Counted from the stretch's first letter, positions 36,413-48,987 are shown. The stretch is DNA of 64,000 bases from Heterobasidion occidentale (GCA_039111635.1 JBCAQO010000002.1:1922001-1986000), one strand, 5' to 3'. The notes: generated by a model from the sequence alone, not told the origin. Made by a program: numbers and translations.

Positions 36413-37020
36413 TCGCCGCCGTCGCAGTCGATAGCTTTGCGTCGTTGCTACATACCTCTTGTTTGCTGTGCTTTCCTATCCATAATATTCTTTTTTCTCC
36501 TTTTTTCTCCCCGTACTCTGTCTTTCCTATGTTTCACCCGGGTGTTTTTTTCTTTATACCGGACCCGTCTGTCCCGCGCCAGAGGTGCTTTTTATGCGCG
36601 GATCGAGCTGCCGTCGAGATGCCCCGGCTGCGCCAGGTGCACGCACGCCCTACTTAGCTCGCCACGACCCTTTATGATTATCTCCGAAAGTACAAACGAT
36701 CTTACAGGCGAGGAGGACGGGCGTAACACATAATTTCATTGTTGTAATGGGCAACTGGCACGTGCGAGAACGTCGAAAGGCCGTGAAGACGTCGCGGGCT
36801 AGGGCGAACGCCAATAGGGGGTTAGGTATGCTCGTAGGCTAAGAGAGAGAGAAGCAAGACGATGGACAACAAAGGGGATGAGGGAGTAATGCTACAGCGA
36901 CTAAGGATACACGGTGCTTATGCGCCAAAACGAGAATGTACGATAGGAGAGAAAGAGAGAGAGATCGTCCATGGAAGCATCAAATAACTAGAGAGGCAGC
37001 CGAGCATCAGCGCGACGAAG
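36413..37020. other. Intergenic region, convergent gene tails
   Basis: About 600 bp between the 3' ends of striatin and the phosphodiesterase gene. Has pyrimidine-rich and GAGA-type low-complexity patches (36840-36860, 36945-36965) but no gene or repeat family that I recognise. Confidence 0.4.
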
Positions 37021-38571
37021 TCACCAGCTCATAAAAAAGTACGGACCTATACGCGAGCCTTGCTCTGCGCTCAATATCTCCGCACCGAGCCGCTTTTTCT
37101 CGACGAGCTCCCGCACCTGGTCCGCGATCACGTGGCGGATCGGCCGGTCGTACCGGCCCTCGAGGTCGTCCTTGCAGTGGGTGATGTACACGCGCAGGCC
37201 CTTGAGCGCATCCCGCAGGAGCTCGGGGTCGACGGGGCTCGGGCGCGGCTTCTTGCGGAGGGGCTGCAGTGGGGGCTGGGTATCCGACGAGGGGGGCTCG
37301 TCCACGTCCGTGCCATGTGGGGGGTGGCCGTGCGGCGCGGGCACGCCATAGGGCGCGATCCTGGCTCTTCGCGCCGCGCGCCTGCCCGTCGTGGCGGGCT
37401 GCGCCTTGCCGACGCTCGTGCCGCCCCCGTTGGAGACCGCGGTCGCGTCCTCGGACGCGCACTCGTCGAAACCACCGCGCGCCGCACCACCTCCATCGCG
37501 AGCGCGGTGAGCTCGTCGGCGAGGTGCTCGGGGCTCATGTGGCCGTAGAGCAGGTCCTCGCGGCGCCCGAGGGGCCACGAGCACTCTATAAATACCGCGC
37601 CGAGCGTCTCGGGGATCTTGGGCGCCGCGGCGCGCCAGGTCGCGAGGGTGAGCGGCCGCGAGGCGACGCTGTCGGGCTCGACGTCGCCGAAGAAGAGCAG
37701 CTCCTGCCCGGAGGGGTCGTGCCGGAGGAAGAACGCGGTGGACTCGTATACACCCGTCGTGTCGTTGTGGCCGTGGGTGACCGCCGTCATGCGCACGGAG
37801 ACGTTGGGGGAGATCGTCCGGTAGGACTTGGTGAACTTGAGCCTACCCTCGTGGCGCCGGGCCCGGATCAGATGTGTGCGCGCGCACGGGGAGAAGGGTG
37901 ATGGAGTACGTACGGGTCGTACAGCAGCTTGTAATCTTCGTCCTTCGCGCTCCAGGAGGCGAGTTTCGGCCAGACGCGATCCGAGAACACGGTTTCGATG
38001 TTGTCGATCACGTGTCGCGCGGCGTGAATACGTTTTCGCGGGCCCTTCAGCGTGCCCGCGGAGAGGACGAGGCCGTTGATGTGGTCCAAGTGGGCATGGG
38101 TGATGAGGAAACAACTGCAGAGCGCAATGTCAGCAAGCGAGCGGCGGGACTCGTGTGGACGCGTGCTCGCGTGCACCTACCGGATCGACGAGTAGACGTC
38201 GTACGCTGAGAGGCCGCAGGCGGATTGGGCGTCTCGCCCACTGCCTTCGTCATCGTCGAAAAGGTTGGGATTCAGCGCCATGACGTAGCTCAGCGTCCCG
38301 AGCCCGGAGCCTGGGTGCACACCTGAGCGCACATTCGCATCCACAGTCGTACGCGCGCGACTCACCGGCTTCCAGCGCAACGGTCCCGTCTGACCACGCA
38401 GCGTCGTAAGGCTTGAGCAAATAACTGCGCAGGAGCCCACAAGGCGCGTCCGAGGGCGACGTCAGTACACCGAGGCTGGGACTTGGGACAAATTCGCACA
38501 ACGCACGCAGATAAATTCGTTTCCGAGGGACCTCCCCCGCAGCCCACGACCACAACATCAAATGCAGGCAT
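37021..38571 (-). CDS. Class II 3',5'-cyclic-nucleotide phosphodiesterase
   Basis: Low-affinity cAMP phosphodiesterase of the yeast Pde1 type, a metallo-beta-lactamase fold. Start MPAFDVVVVGCGGGPSETNLSA at 38571. Then 'YLLKPYDAAWSDGTVALEAG' and 'GSGLGTLSYVMALNPNLF'. The metal site is 'THAHLDHINGLVLSAG', an exact fit to the family signature HxHLDHxxGxxxSA. Later landmarks: 'KRIHAARHVIDNIETVFSD', 'SVRMTAVTHGHNDTTG', 'STAFFLRHDPSGQELLFFGDVEPD', 'ETLGAVFIECSWP', 'YGHMSPEHLADEL'. The C-terminus is 'KGLRVYITHCKDDLEGRYDRPI' and 'ILSAEQGSRI'. Four introns are clear. Between MSPEHLADELTALAMEVV and the C-terminal part the frame changes (about 37430-37500), by a small intron I could not place or by one missing base. 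It ends cAMP signalling in the cytosol. Confidence 0.88.
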
Positions 38572-39148
38572 CAAGCGTATTGAACGTCGAGGGCGCGCGC
38601 CAGAGCAACAGAGCTGGGAAGAGAAGAACGGGGAAAGAGAGGCTGCGATGCCGGCACCCTTGCCAGGCTAGCTGGCTTTATACTGTATCAGGGAGGAGCA
38701 AGCCCAATAATAATAATAGGATTGTCGCAGGGCAACGGTGGATGTGCCCCGAGGGTGAATAGGAGGCGATGGGGCTGAGAGGTACAAAGCCCTGTCGAAT
38801 TGCGGCGGTTGAGGTCAATGGGCACAGGCTGCGGCCATGAACTGGTGGACGCTCAGGGTGGTATTGTTATCAGCTGACCCAGCCACCCTGCCCGGCATAG
38901 CTTTCGCAAAACACATCATTCATTATAACGAGTCTGTAGAGAGCAGATAAGAGTCGACGGAGCAATAGATGCCACAATCGAGAGCGGAAACAAAGCTAGT
39001 AATGAGCGTCCGTAGGATTGTATGTAGATAGGATGGTCAAACGAATGTACCAAAGCCGAGCACGATTGCTTGCAGCTTTACAGTCAAAAAAGAGAGAGAG
39101 AGGATACAAGGGCTCCTTATTTTCCTTCGATGAACATAGAAAAAAACA
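38572..39148. other. Intergenic region
   Basis: About 570 bp between the phosphodiesterase start and the end of the Ede1-like gene. Includes a short AATAATAATAAT run (38706-38718) and an AGAGAGAG tract near 39091. Nothing else recognised. Confidence 0.4.
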
Positions 39149-42100
39149 TCACTGAGAACCAAGCAAACTATTGAGCGCTTTCTGGAAGTCGTACGCATTC
39201 GCCTCAGCGCGGCAACTGCCTGCGAACGGCTGAAACCCATGGCCGACAGCTGCTTGACGGGCTCGACATCATCTTCCACCGCAGGGGTCGTCGTCCCGAC
39301 AGCGGCAGGTTCAGGCAAAGGTGTCAGGTGCTGCGAAAGCTGTGAGGGTGGCAGCGGCGCCGGCTCCATGGTCTTTTTCTTCTTCCCAAAGGGCAATCGT
39401 ATCTAAGAGCTTGTGAGTCGCACCATAGAGCCTACAGAATAGGAGAAAGCACATACACTGAGTTTAGAGTGCCTCACCGGCTCTTTCTTCTCGTGGCCGT
39501 CTTTGCTTGAGGATGCTGTCGACGGCCTGAGTTTCGGGGAGGACACACGGGGAGGGGGTGACGTTGCGCGGACCGGCGGAGACGCCGACATCCGAGACGC
39601 GTTGTAGGACGACGAAGAGTCACGAGGTGGAGACGCAGTTGGAAACGGCGTTGCACCGGTTGGCGATTGGGTTTGAGGAGGCACAAACGATGCCCGTGAC
39701 GAAGCCGTCCCGAAGTTGTTGTCCAAAGCCAGCGCCTGCGATGGGCCGACGCCACCAAATGCATCATCGAAGGAGATACCATGAGCGTCGCTGCTCGCCG
39801 AAGGCTGGCTCGGCTGCGATTGAGTGGCGAATGACGCTGAACCAAACGCGTCATCAAACGAAAGCGAAGGCGCTATTGGAGCGGGGGCAGCCTGAGGCAG
39901 CGATGTCAGAGAAGGCAGCTGAGCGCTGACTTGCGGAGCGAAGACAGAGTCAAACCCGTCGCTCTTCGGGGCAGGAGCGGGAGCAGGGGCGACCGCTAGG
40001 AACGGTGCAGGGGCAGCGCTTCCATTGGAGGATGGAGCAGGAGGGAATGCAGTCCCGCTCGCAGCGCCGAAATCGAAGTTATCGTCGAACGAATTGTCAA
40101 ACGTAAAAGTAGGTTCCGATGTACCGGAAGCAGAACTAGGGATCTTGCCCATCGCCTCGTCAAAATCACTCACGCCAGCAGGCCCCTTGGGGGGAGATTC
40201 TAGTATGGTCTCGATGCCTGGGGGGACATGTGTATCTGCAAACGAATCAAATGGAGTAGTTGCTTGGGATGTAGGAGGGAGTTCCTTCTCTAAGGATTGT
40301 GCCAAGGGAGGGGCAGCTTGAGTCTCCAGACCGGACGGTGCAACGAACGCATCATCGAACGAAAAGCCAGCGGTAGGGGCTCCAGCAACTCCGTTAGTAG
40401 CGGCGGCAGGTTCTTGAGGCGCTGGGGGAATGTTGGATGCCCTCTTCACCAGGGTGGCAAGAGGCTGACTGTCTTCGGTATCATCGTCACTGCTATCAGA
40501 TTCGTCGATGTCAATCTCCTTGAGCGGAGCATTCAGATCAGTCTCCGGCTCGTGCGCTGCGGGAGGTTGGGAGGAAAACGCCTCTGCAGGGGGGAACTGC
40601 GAAAGAGTCGCCTCTACACCAGGGAAACTTCCAGCTTGACTCGCAGATCCAGAGTGCTGTGCTAGGACAGGCACAGCAGTTGTAGGTGGTGTGCTGAACA
40701 TATCGTTGTCACTAAGAGGCGAAGACATTTCATCGGTCGAAGTGACATTCGCGTTGATAGATGGCGGCTTGGGCGTTGAGCTTCGTGGCTCCGCACCAAC
40801 ATCTGTCGTAAGTCCCGAGGATGGGATGTTCGTAGGCTCCTCGGTTCCGAAAGCCAAGCTGAAAGGATCATCTGTCACCGTTCCCGTACCGTTCGGAGGA
40901 GGGGGCGCAACCAACGGTGTTGGGACCGATGCATTTGTGAATGGCAAGAACGGTGATTGAGAGCGAGTCGACGATCCAGTGTGTGACATCACAAGTCTCT
41001 CGAAGGGGTTGTTGCTCTTGCTTCCTGACCCACTCATGATGGACCCCGGACTGCCAGGAGTAGCAGGGAGAGGCTGGGCTGCAGCGAACGCCAAACTGTC
41101 CACCGAAGGAGACGTTGTCGTCTGTGCGTCGTTCGCGAACGGGGCGGCTGGTGTCTCCTTGCTAAGCAGCGTCTCCGCCTCTTCACGCTCTTTTGCAGCT
41201 GCAAGGGCCTCTGCATTCGCCTCCTCGAGTTCCTTCTCGATTTTAGCTCTCTCAGTCTCCCTCGTAGCCAGTTGTTTCTTGGCGATGGCCAATAGCCCCT
41301 TTTGCTGCTTTGCATCTTTCTTTGCCTTCTCGATCTCCACCTTCACGTGTTCGATGGTGCTACCCGCCTCTGTCATCTTCCGCTGTAAGTCTCGGACTTC
41401 CTCTTTGTCCCGAAGCAGATGTTGCTCGATCTCGGACTTCTCCACACGCACGGCACTCAGATCACTCTCCGCGTGGATGAGCTCCTCCCTAGCCTTGTTA
41501 ATGTCGGTTGTCTGATTGGTGTATCGCTCTCGCAGCGCAGCAAGGAGACGCGTCTCGGTTTCGTAGGCCGCCTTCGCCGAACTGAGCTGCGTTTGGAGAG
41601 CGGACAACTGTGCCGCTTGATTGGCGATTGTAGCTTCAATGCTGGTACGCTTGGCTTTGGTAGTCTCCAACGAACGTTTGGTCGAATCCAGTTGATTTTG
41701 GACGTTTCCGATCTCGGCTGAACGGTCGTGAATGGGAGGAGAGGTCGCACCGGCATCATCATCGTCACCCAGGAGATCTTTGGTGCCTGCAAGACGAGAT
41801 TTGAGGATAAGTGCTATGTTCAGAAGGGCAACTTACTGGTGGAGCTGCCGAAAGGATCCTGAGCAGCAGCAGACGCCTGTTGGGTGGAATAAAAAGGAGT
41901 GGAGAACGCGCCGGGAGACACGTGGAGTGAACCAGTTTGTTGATGTTGTACGGGTTGTGGAGTGATTGCCGATGGAGGGGGCGTCTCGTCCCATAACAAG
42001 TCCCTGATGGTTTCACTTTGCTGCAGCTGCTGGGTCTGGAAAGGAGAGGCTGCGACACCATTCGTCCGCATTGACGGTGGAACCAGAGAGGTCGGTAAAG

Positions 42101-43527
42101 AGGTGGGAATATCTTTACCGGTGAGTTTCCCTTGAATGAGATGCATGGCGACTGCAAAACCGTCGCGAGTCAAGCGGCCATCATTATTCAGGTCGGCGAG
42201 GTCCCTGTAGAGCACAAAGCCAGAATGAGACATGAGGTCATACTATCTACTAACCTAGGAGATACAACACGCACCAGACTTGCGCCAGGGCATCTTCGGC
42301 CAGCTTGGACTGCAACATAAAAGGCACAGCAACATCACCTTCAATATAGCCTTTCTTTTGACTATCAAGGGTATCGAAGAATCTATCCGAGCTCGCTTTT
42401 TCTGCGGGCGTGACGTCCCATTGTGGTGCATGTGCAGTCGGCGGCACAGGGAAAGGTGGAACGGCTGGCGCGGGCCGAGGAGGGATGGTAGGCGCTACCT
42501 TGAATGCCGACCCGGTATACTGCTGCGGAAGAGGCTGGCCGGTGAAATGTTGCTGAACAGTTTGACCAGTGTATTGCGGCTGGATAGCGCTGGTTGTGGA
42601 GCGGGGCGGAAATGAACCTGTCAGCGTTGGGCTCAAAGAGCCGCTACCGCCTGTAGCATGTGCGATGACACCATCACTCCTGCCAGCCGCTTGCTCATAC
42701 AGACCTGGGGGAAGCGTGGTAGGGATCGAGGAGAGCTGGCCCGACATCGAAAGCTGAATCAGATACATCGCAATGGAGAAATCAGTAGCATCGAGCGAGC
42801 CTCGGCTTTGCGTATCGGATAGATTCCTGCACCAGAACCGTCATGATTCGCTAGGGAAAAAGAAAGAAGGCGTAGTGCAAACCATATTTGAGAGAGCTTC
42901 TCAACCGAAAGCTTGGACTTCACGAACACGTCTCTGGCTTTCTCGCCTGAGCCGGAGCTTGAGAACACGACACGACACAGCACGACTGAGCTAAGACGTA
43001 CCGTTCAGCAAGCCGTTGACCGGCCCACAACCCACAAACAGTCGATTGAATTTCGCCCTATCCATAGTCGTCAATGGCGGAAGCGCCGGTGGAGGAGGCG
43101 ACCTCGGTGAAGGACTCGGTGCTGCACGTTGCACAGGGATTTGTGGGTATCCCTCAAGGACAGGCAAGGGACCAGCTATTGTGTTGCCAGGAGCGTGAAT
43201 GAGTGCTGCAACCCTGCCAGGGCCTCAGGCTGGCTGCAAGCCCTACTCACGTTTATTGATCAACTCCTCAGAGACATCGTCGCCCTTTTGTGCCCAACCC
43301 ATAAGCCTGACGGCAACAGCTACGCCTTTGCGCGTCAGAAAGCCGTTATTCTCCGCGTCTGCTATACTCCATATCTTGCCCAAGGTTGTGGATGAGAGCT
43401 TTGCACCGCCAAATATCTTGACGGCGACCTCTCCTGTGATGATGCCAAACTTCTGGGGGTCGTTCTGAGCAAACAATTGATTGACAACGGCAAGCTCGCC
43501 AGGTGTTGGAGAGAATGTGGAGGACAT
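39149..43527 (-). CDS. Ede1/Eps15-like endocytic scaffold (three EH domains, coiled coil, UBA)
   Basis: Start [20 protein letters not shown] at 43527. Three EH domains follow: '[19 protein letters not shown]' with '[19 protein letters not shown]'; '[17 protein letters not shown]' with '[18 protein letters not shown]'; and '[20 protein letters not shown]' with '[20 protein letters not shown]'. These bind NPF motifs of endocytic adaptors. A coiled coil of about 170 residues comes next ([20 protein letters not shown] ... [17 protein letters not shown]). After it lies a long disordered region with an NPF and repeated 'SFDDAF' motifs. The C-terminus is a UBA domain: '[19 protein letters not shown]' then '[18 protein letters not shown]', TGA at 39151-39149. 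These two halves are in different frames around 39203; read literally, the protein instead ends at 39037. One base missing in a G pair (CTGGAGG to CTGAGG) explains it. Confidence 0.9.
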
Positions 43528-43986
43528 GGCAGTCCGGTGGATGTACAGAGAGAAGGAGCTTTCGTCACACGGCGCGGCGGAGCGAACCGGTGTCTATTCG
43601 GGCGCCGTCACTGCGCCGTCTGGGGTAATCAAACACCTTCAGCCAACACTGGATGACACAACCACGAAATAGGACACGGTGTTGTGTGCACGGCACCCAT
43701 ACATATTCGTCGTCGTTGGTGCGGAATATTCCTCCGTTGTTATTCTCAGTAAAGTGCTTCAGCTTCGACACGGAGGCATTCCAATGGTCACGACAAACCT
43801 CAGCAAACAAGCGCTCGTCACGTACCACGTGACCGTCTCGTCGCGCGTTCAACAAACTTTCCACCTTGTTCCTCCTCACCGCTGTCTTCAGTGTTCCCCA
43901 CCTTCATCGCGCTTTGATCTGCTTTCCTCTTCCTGTTACTTCTTTGTCCAAATTTTCAGCGCTCAGCCCTCTATAACTTCATTGAT
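43528..43986. other. Divergent intergenic region (Ede1-like / UBC11)
   Basis: About 460 bp between two divergent start codons; presumably both promoters. A pyrimidine-rich stretch precedes the UBC11 ATG (about 43895-43975). No repeat or RNA gene seen. Confidence 0.4.
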
Positions 43987-44933
43987 ATGGATCAAGTCAC
44001 GTCTTCTCTCGCCCCCGCGCGTTCTTCCCCCAAATCCGCCATGACTGGCACTGTAAATGAAAGTGCTGGCAGCGTAACAAAACGGTCAGGACCCCGTGAT
44101 TCTCTCTCTGCGAGCTCTTGATAGCCTTACGCCTCTTGCGTTTGATAGACTCAGCAGTGAGCTTATGACTCTGATGGTGCGTGGCTACTTTATACACATG
44201 CCATTTTACAACTGATTTCTGTCTTGTCTGACTAGATGTCTTCATCTCCTGGAATTGTGCGTTCTATCTCCGACGGACTGGGATTGACGATTCTGAAATG
44301 AGTGTGCATAGTCCGCATTTCCAAAATCCGACGCAAACCTGTTCGACTGGATTGGAACGATTGAAGGACCAGCGGGAACGGTGCGCTGTTCTACGCATCT
44401 GTAATGTATTCAACATCTTCAACGCCTTGTCATTAGGTCTATGCTGGCTTGGCCTTCAAGATCTCCATCACGTTCCCCTCAAATTATCCTTATGTTCCTC
44501 CCAAATCAAATTCGATTCCCCATGCTTTCATCCAAACGTTGACATCGGGACTGGCGCTATCTGCTTGGACATCCTTCAGGTGCGCCCCGTTGCGAACTTT
44601 CCAACTTCTGAGCAGTTATCAAATATTCCGCTGTGTATAGGACAAATGGTCTGCTGTCTACAGTGTGCAAACAATTCTGCTGTCGTTGCAATCTCTCCTC
44701 GGAGGTGCTGAGTTTGTAATATGCAATTGTCGTTCATATTCTCATCATGCCTCTAGAACCTAATAATGCCTCCCCATTGAATACTGAGGCCTCCACTATC
44801 TGGGATTCTCCGGCTTGTATGTTTCACCTTTTCATAGGTTCTCTTGTCATCGTTCTGATCACATCTATTGCCAGCCTTCAAATCACAGCTTATGAAGCAC
44901 TATCGTCCCATCAGCGACGAACCATCGGCCTAG
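43987..44933 (+). CDS. UBC11: Ubiquitin-conjugating enzyme E2, UBC11/UBE2C type
   Basis: E2 that works with the anaphase-promoting complex on mitotic cyclins. Start MDQVTSSLAPARSSPKSAMT, an N-terminal extension typical of the UBE2C group. Short exons give 'RLSSELMTLMMSSSPGI', 'LFDWIGTIEGPAGT', 'VYAGLAFKISITFPSNYPYV', then 'FDSPCFHPNVDIGTGAICLD' with the catalytic Cys, 'DKWSAVYSVQTILLSLQSLL', 'EPNNASPLNTEAS' and the tail 'QLMKHYRPISDEPSA', TAG at 44931. Seven introns. Between 'YPYVPPK' and 'IKFDSPCFHP' (44503-44505) the frame breaks with no intron: one A appears lost from CCCAAAATCAAA. The conserved sequence on both sides argues that the gene is intact in the living cell. The exon before 'LFDWIG' is less certain. 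Confidence 0.85.
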
Positions 44934-46572
44934 TTCATGCACCATTGTATTGCTATTCCGCAGCACATTTTACATCTGTCCATTCGCTGTTTCGCTCTGT
45001 GCACCCCGCAAGACCTCGCATCAATAATCATTCAAAGTACTGTCTTTGTCAAGCCTCCGATTCTACCTTTTTCCCTTTCTCTGTACTCTTTTGGTCAACT
45101 TTGCATCATGTACCTTCTGTCTCTGAACAAGATATTCGCTTCTCATCTTGCGCCTAGCAACAACGCATGAAATTGATATCGGTTGGGTTGTCAGTAACAT
45201 GTATTACGTAAGCGACGGCTGATGCCTTCGTACCTTCGCTCGGTTTCATCAGTTTGCGTGCTAGGCTTTCTGGTTGTGGGTCTCATCGGTGGCTTCCCTT
45301 TGTTTCTCTCTCTTTTCAGCATTCCGATAGGGGAAACTCTGTTCCAGTCGGTTGACCCGACTGCCCTTTACGAGTGGCACGCGTCTTTCATCTTCGAGAA
45401 CAGCATCTGCCGCAGGCTGGTCGTGCGGACCCAACGGATACCGAAGAAGCAGAGATACAGAGGTCAGTTCGCTGTGCCGCAGCATCTAGAGACCATACTT
45501 AAACAACAGTGAATCGTGCTCGCAGGTCCTTACAAGAACCCTCACATTCGTTGAAACAGTAGCCCTTTCCGAGCACCTCATAACCAATTCCTCGCTCAAC
45601 AATGCCCCGTCGCCCTCCCCCCACTGCGCTCCGTCTCGTCGACGGCCCTCTTCCTGCGCGGGGAAAATCCAAATTCACGCTCCCATCCATCCCGCGACCC
45701 ACATTCCATCCCCCATCCACCGTTGCCCGTGGACCTGTACCTCGTTCGCGCGAGGTTGACTCCGTGATCACAGCCAATGCCGTCACGTCGCCCCAACCCC
45801 ACTCGTCCCATCCATCACCCGCGTCTACAGGGCGAGCATCGCCTTCGCCATCATTACAGAGCAGCAAACTAAGACGGGGCCCGTGGGACCATTCAAGGTC
45901 AATCTCCGTGCCGTTTGACGTGGAATCCGTTCTGGCTCCACCGAAACGCGTTGCTGTCAGTCCTGGCAGTGTTCAATGAATGCGGCATATATCAGTTGAA
46001 GGTCTGGAGGTTTGGGGGTCTATATCCTTTGGTCGGGTTTCGGGTTTGGAGAACGTTCAGGTCTTTGCTTTGTACAGGCAACCCTCCGGATAGAGACGGT
46101 TGAGTACATAGTGTTATGGCCGGGGTTGTAGTGCGGTGTGTATGATCATCGCTGCATTGTTGGACGCGTTCCATGGCAAGACAGCATCGATAGCTGGTAC
46201 CAGTTGCGGCGCAGCAGGTCTGGCGCTCACCATGGCTTCCATCGCGAGCTGTCGGACTGCTATCGGTGGTTTCTTGAGGAGGGAGGCCGTTCAAAACAAG
46301 CTTTCACTAAGCGATGCAATGCAATGCGGGTTCTCCGTGAGAGAGCACGCTGCTGTGATACGAGACGGAAAAAGCAGCAAAAAAGAACGAGAGAGGGCCT
46401 CGTGGGACTGATGAAATCGGAGTTAGCCTAGAAATACTTTAGGGTCTGGTGTACACCTCCTGCCTTGGTTGATCACAGTCCTTCACTCACTGCTGCACTT
46501 CGTCTTTCTCCTCTTCTTTACGAACGGTTTATAGCTCACAAGTATCCTTTGTATCCCTTCTCTCAGGATATC
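44934..46572. other. 1.6-kb intergenic stretch with weak ORFs
   Basis: Apart from the doubtful ORF at 45602, I see only one other candidate: an open frame at 45222-45512 with two hydrophobic stretches near its start (VCVLGFLVVGLIGGF) and no recognised domain. Frames at 46136-46430 look non-coding. No transposon end or RNA gene was found. Confidence 0.4.
45602..45979 (+). CDS. Hypothetical Pro/Ser-rich small protein
   Basis: A single open frame of 125 residues beginning MPRRPPPTALRLVDGPLPAR in a good start context (CAACAATGCC) and ending VAVSPGSVQ. It is basic and rich in Pro and Ser, with no known domain, so probably disordered. It lies in a 1.6-kb gap between UBC11 and the RRM-R3H gene. No homologue is recalled. 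It could be a real lineage-specific gene or chance. Confidence 0.3.
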   Translation: MPRRPPPTALRLVDGPLPARGKSKFTLPSIPRPTFHPPSTVARGPVPRSREVDSVITANAVTSPQPHSSHPSPASTGRASPSPSLQSSKLRRGPWDHSRSISVPFDVESVLAPPKRVAVSPGSVQ

Positions 46573-48405
46573 ATGACTAGTTCTTCTTCTACTCCGGATA
46601 TCGCCTCGCTGTCGCTCTCTTCCCGGCCATCTCTTCAACGTTTACACGACACTTACGATTACGACGGCAGCGGCAGCGGTAACGGTAGACCCCAGTATCA
46701 TTTTCAAACTTCCCCTGCTATCGCAGGCCAGCCCCAGTACAACCCTCTCGGCATGAGTCAGTCTCCCCTGAAGAACAAGCCTGCTCGCGGCGGCCTCCCT
46801 TCTGTGCGCCATCTTTCTCTTGATCGTGCTCGATGATAGCAGGTCGTGGATTAAACCTCGCATTTTCAACAGCAATGGCTCGAAAACCCCTCCCTTTTCA
46901 GCGACAACCGCTCTCTTTCGCCCCCCAACAACTCGGACCTCTCGTCTGGTGGAGGCTCCCCTCCTCTCTCTAACATGGGTACGCCTCTCAACATGGCAGG
47001 CCTTCCCGGCCAGGCCTTCGACGACGAGATTATACCCACCGCCATCGTTATCAAGAACATCCCTTTTAATGTCAAGCGCGAGACTCTCTTGGACATCATC
47101 GTCAGTGCCCCTCTTGACTTTCTCAGCGCTCATCAATTCCGATTTTTGACATTGTCCGGATCTAGGCATCTTTGTCCATTCCTACCCCGTACGCCTTCAA
47201 TTACCATCTTGACCAGTCAGGCTCTTTCCGCGGCTTGGCCTTTGCCAATTTTAGACAGGCGTCCGATGCTGATGCCGTCGTTGCTGCCTTGAACGGCTTC
47301 GACGTTCAAGGCCGCAAGCTGCGTGTCGAGTACAAAAAGGTGCTCCAAGCCGGAGAGAAAGAACGCATTGAACGCGAGAAGGCCATCCGCCGCATGCGGT
47401 CTATGCAGCTCGAGAAGGAGCAACTATCCGTCCAACAAGGTGTCCCGCAGCAGCACTATGACGACTTTGGTCCCATCATTGCCCCGACCTTCAGTCCTCA
47501 ACGCTCCTTTTCCGCTAGCGCCGCTTCTTACCAGCCTCAGCAGCAGCAGTATTCGCCACCCAACCCGCCTCCCATGCCAGTTCCCCAGCCCTACGGGGTG
47601 CAGACACCGCCTCCGATGATCCCATCCACTCCAAGCTCTTCGAGCAAGTCATCGGCGAACGAGCTTGATTTGAACGACCCCTCTACCCTAGACATCTATT
47701 CGCGTATTCTCTTGTTCAAGGATGATCACATGCGCGACGAGCTCGCATTCTCCAGGACTTTAACCCCCAAACAGAGGAGGATCGTGCATCTTATCGCTCA
47801 GAAGCTCGGAGTGTATCACTATTCTATCGGCGAAGGTGAAGAACGTCATGCGGTCGTTACCCGCATTGACCCAGAAAAGGTTCGTTGCCGCGGAGATGCG
47901 AGGCCACGATATGCTGACTAACGACGTTCTGCAGAGACAACAGTCCGCTCACCACCCTAGCTTGACGCGTACCCCTTCTGCATACCTGTCGCCCACGTCG
48001 TCCTCTCCGCTGTCGCAGACTCTCCGTGCGAAGAAGTCTATGCCGGATATGAAGACTCTTCATACCCAGGCTCCGCGCCTGAACACTCGTTCTTCCAATG
48101 GCAACATTCGCGAAGGCTATGCGACCATCGCGTCACCATCGCGTCGTTCTCCAGGGGGCTTTGGTGCTCTCTTTGGCCAGTCTCTTGGTTTCGGGAGTTC
48201 TGTCCCTCCCGTCCCTAGCCTCCCCGCTAGTGTGAGCGGCATGGTCAACAATAACGACAGGCTCGAGAGTCCCACCAGCGGTGTTGTCCGGCAGCCAAGG
48301 GGCCCTGGTGTCTCTGGGTTCGGGACCAGGCGCGAGCGTGTGGTGGTGAGCGAGAGTCAGTCTCGCGGCTTCGAGGCTCAGTCGCACCAGCCCCTGGAGA
48401 TGTGA
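46573..48405 (+). CDS. RRM and R3H domain RNA-binding protein (Pin4/Cip1-like)
   Basis: Starts MTSSSSTPDIASLSLSSRPS. After a disordered N-terminus and one intron, the RRM begins at 'EIIPTAIVIKNIPFNVKRE' (RNP2). It spans an intron at 'LLDII/ASLSIPTPYAFNYH' and has RNP1 as 'GSFRGLAFANFR', then 'NGFDVQGRKLRVEYKKVL'. A Gln/Pro-rich linker leads to the R3H domain: 'TLDIYSRILLFKDDHMRDEL', 'TLTPKQRRIVHLIAQKLGV' and 'HYSIGEGEERHAVVTR'. The tail is Ser/Gly/Pro-rich and ends SHQPLEM (stop 48403). Fungal relatives with this RRM-R3H pairing (S. pombe Cip1/Cip2, yeast Pin4) affect mRNA fate in stress and the cell cycle. Three introns; frames intact. Confidence 0.88.
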
Positions 48406-48987
48406 AACGCCTGCAGTGCGGTGCGGGACAGTGGAGATAAGTGATCCGATTTAATAGGTTTCGAAGAACGATTGCTTGCCGACTACATCGATTAATGGCT
48501 TTTCGTTCATGAGGCTTTTCTTATTCCTCTCAATCGCGTCGTGATCCCAGTCATTCTACTTCATCCTACGCTGCGTTTAAACGATCTTGTATAACTCTTG
48601 AATCCGACCGCGTCGCTTCCGCCTTGAAGATTAACTTCCCCTCCTTTGCTTTACTCTTTTCATGCCGTTTTCCACTTCACTCAACCCAATACATTGCAGC
48701 GCAAGACAAAAAGTCACTAGCTCTTCCTCATTTCTCACCAACGTCTGCTCGGTTGCTCGTTATATATATATATCATACCTTCATGTCTACATTCTCGATA
48801 TCTATGCTTTCTTCTCCGATTGTGTACGACTGAATAATAGAAGATTGGTGTATATGGTTTTCCCAACTATTTTGCATCCGTGCATCCCGATTTGGCCGAA
48901 TCTGCGCGGCGGTGTGCAGGATTAAACGCGTCTTGTCATTGAACAGCGCGCAGCGGTCCCTCTCTTGCTCGCTCTCATCTCGTCTAC
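48406..48987. other. Intergenic region
   Basis: About 580 bp between two plus-strand genes. AT-richer than the coding parts and holds a short (TA)n run at 48761-48773. Presumably the 3' end of the RRM-R3H mRNA and the NUC1 promoter. Confidence 0.4.
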
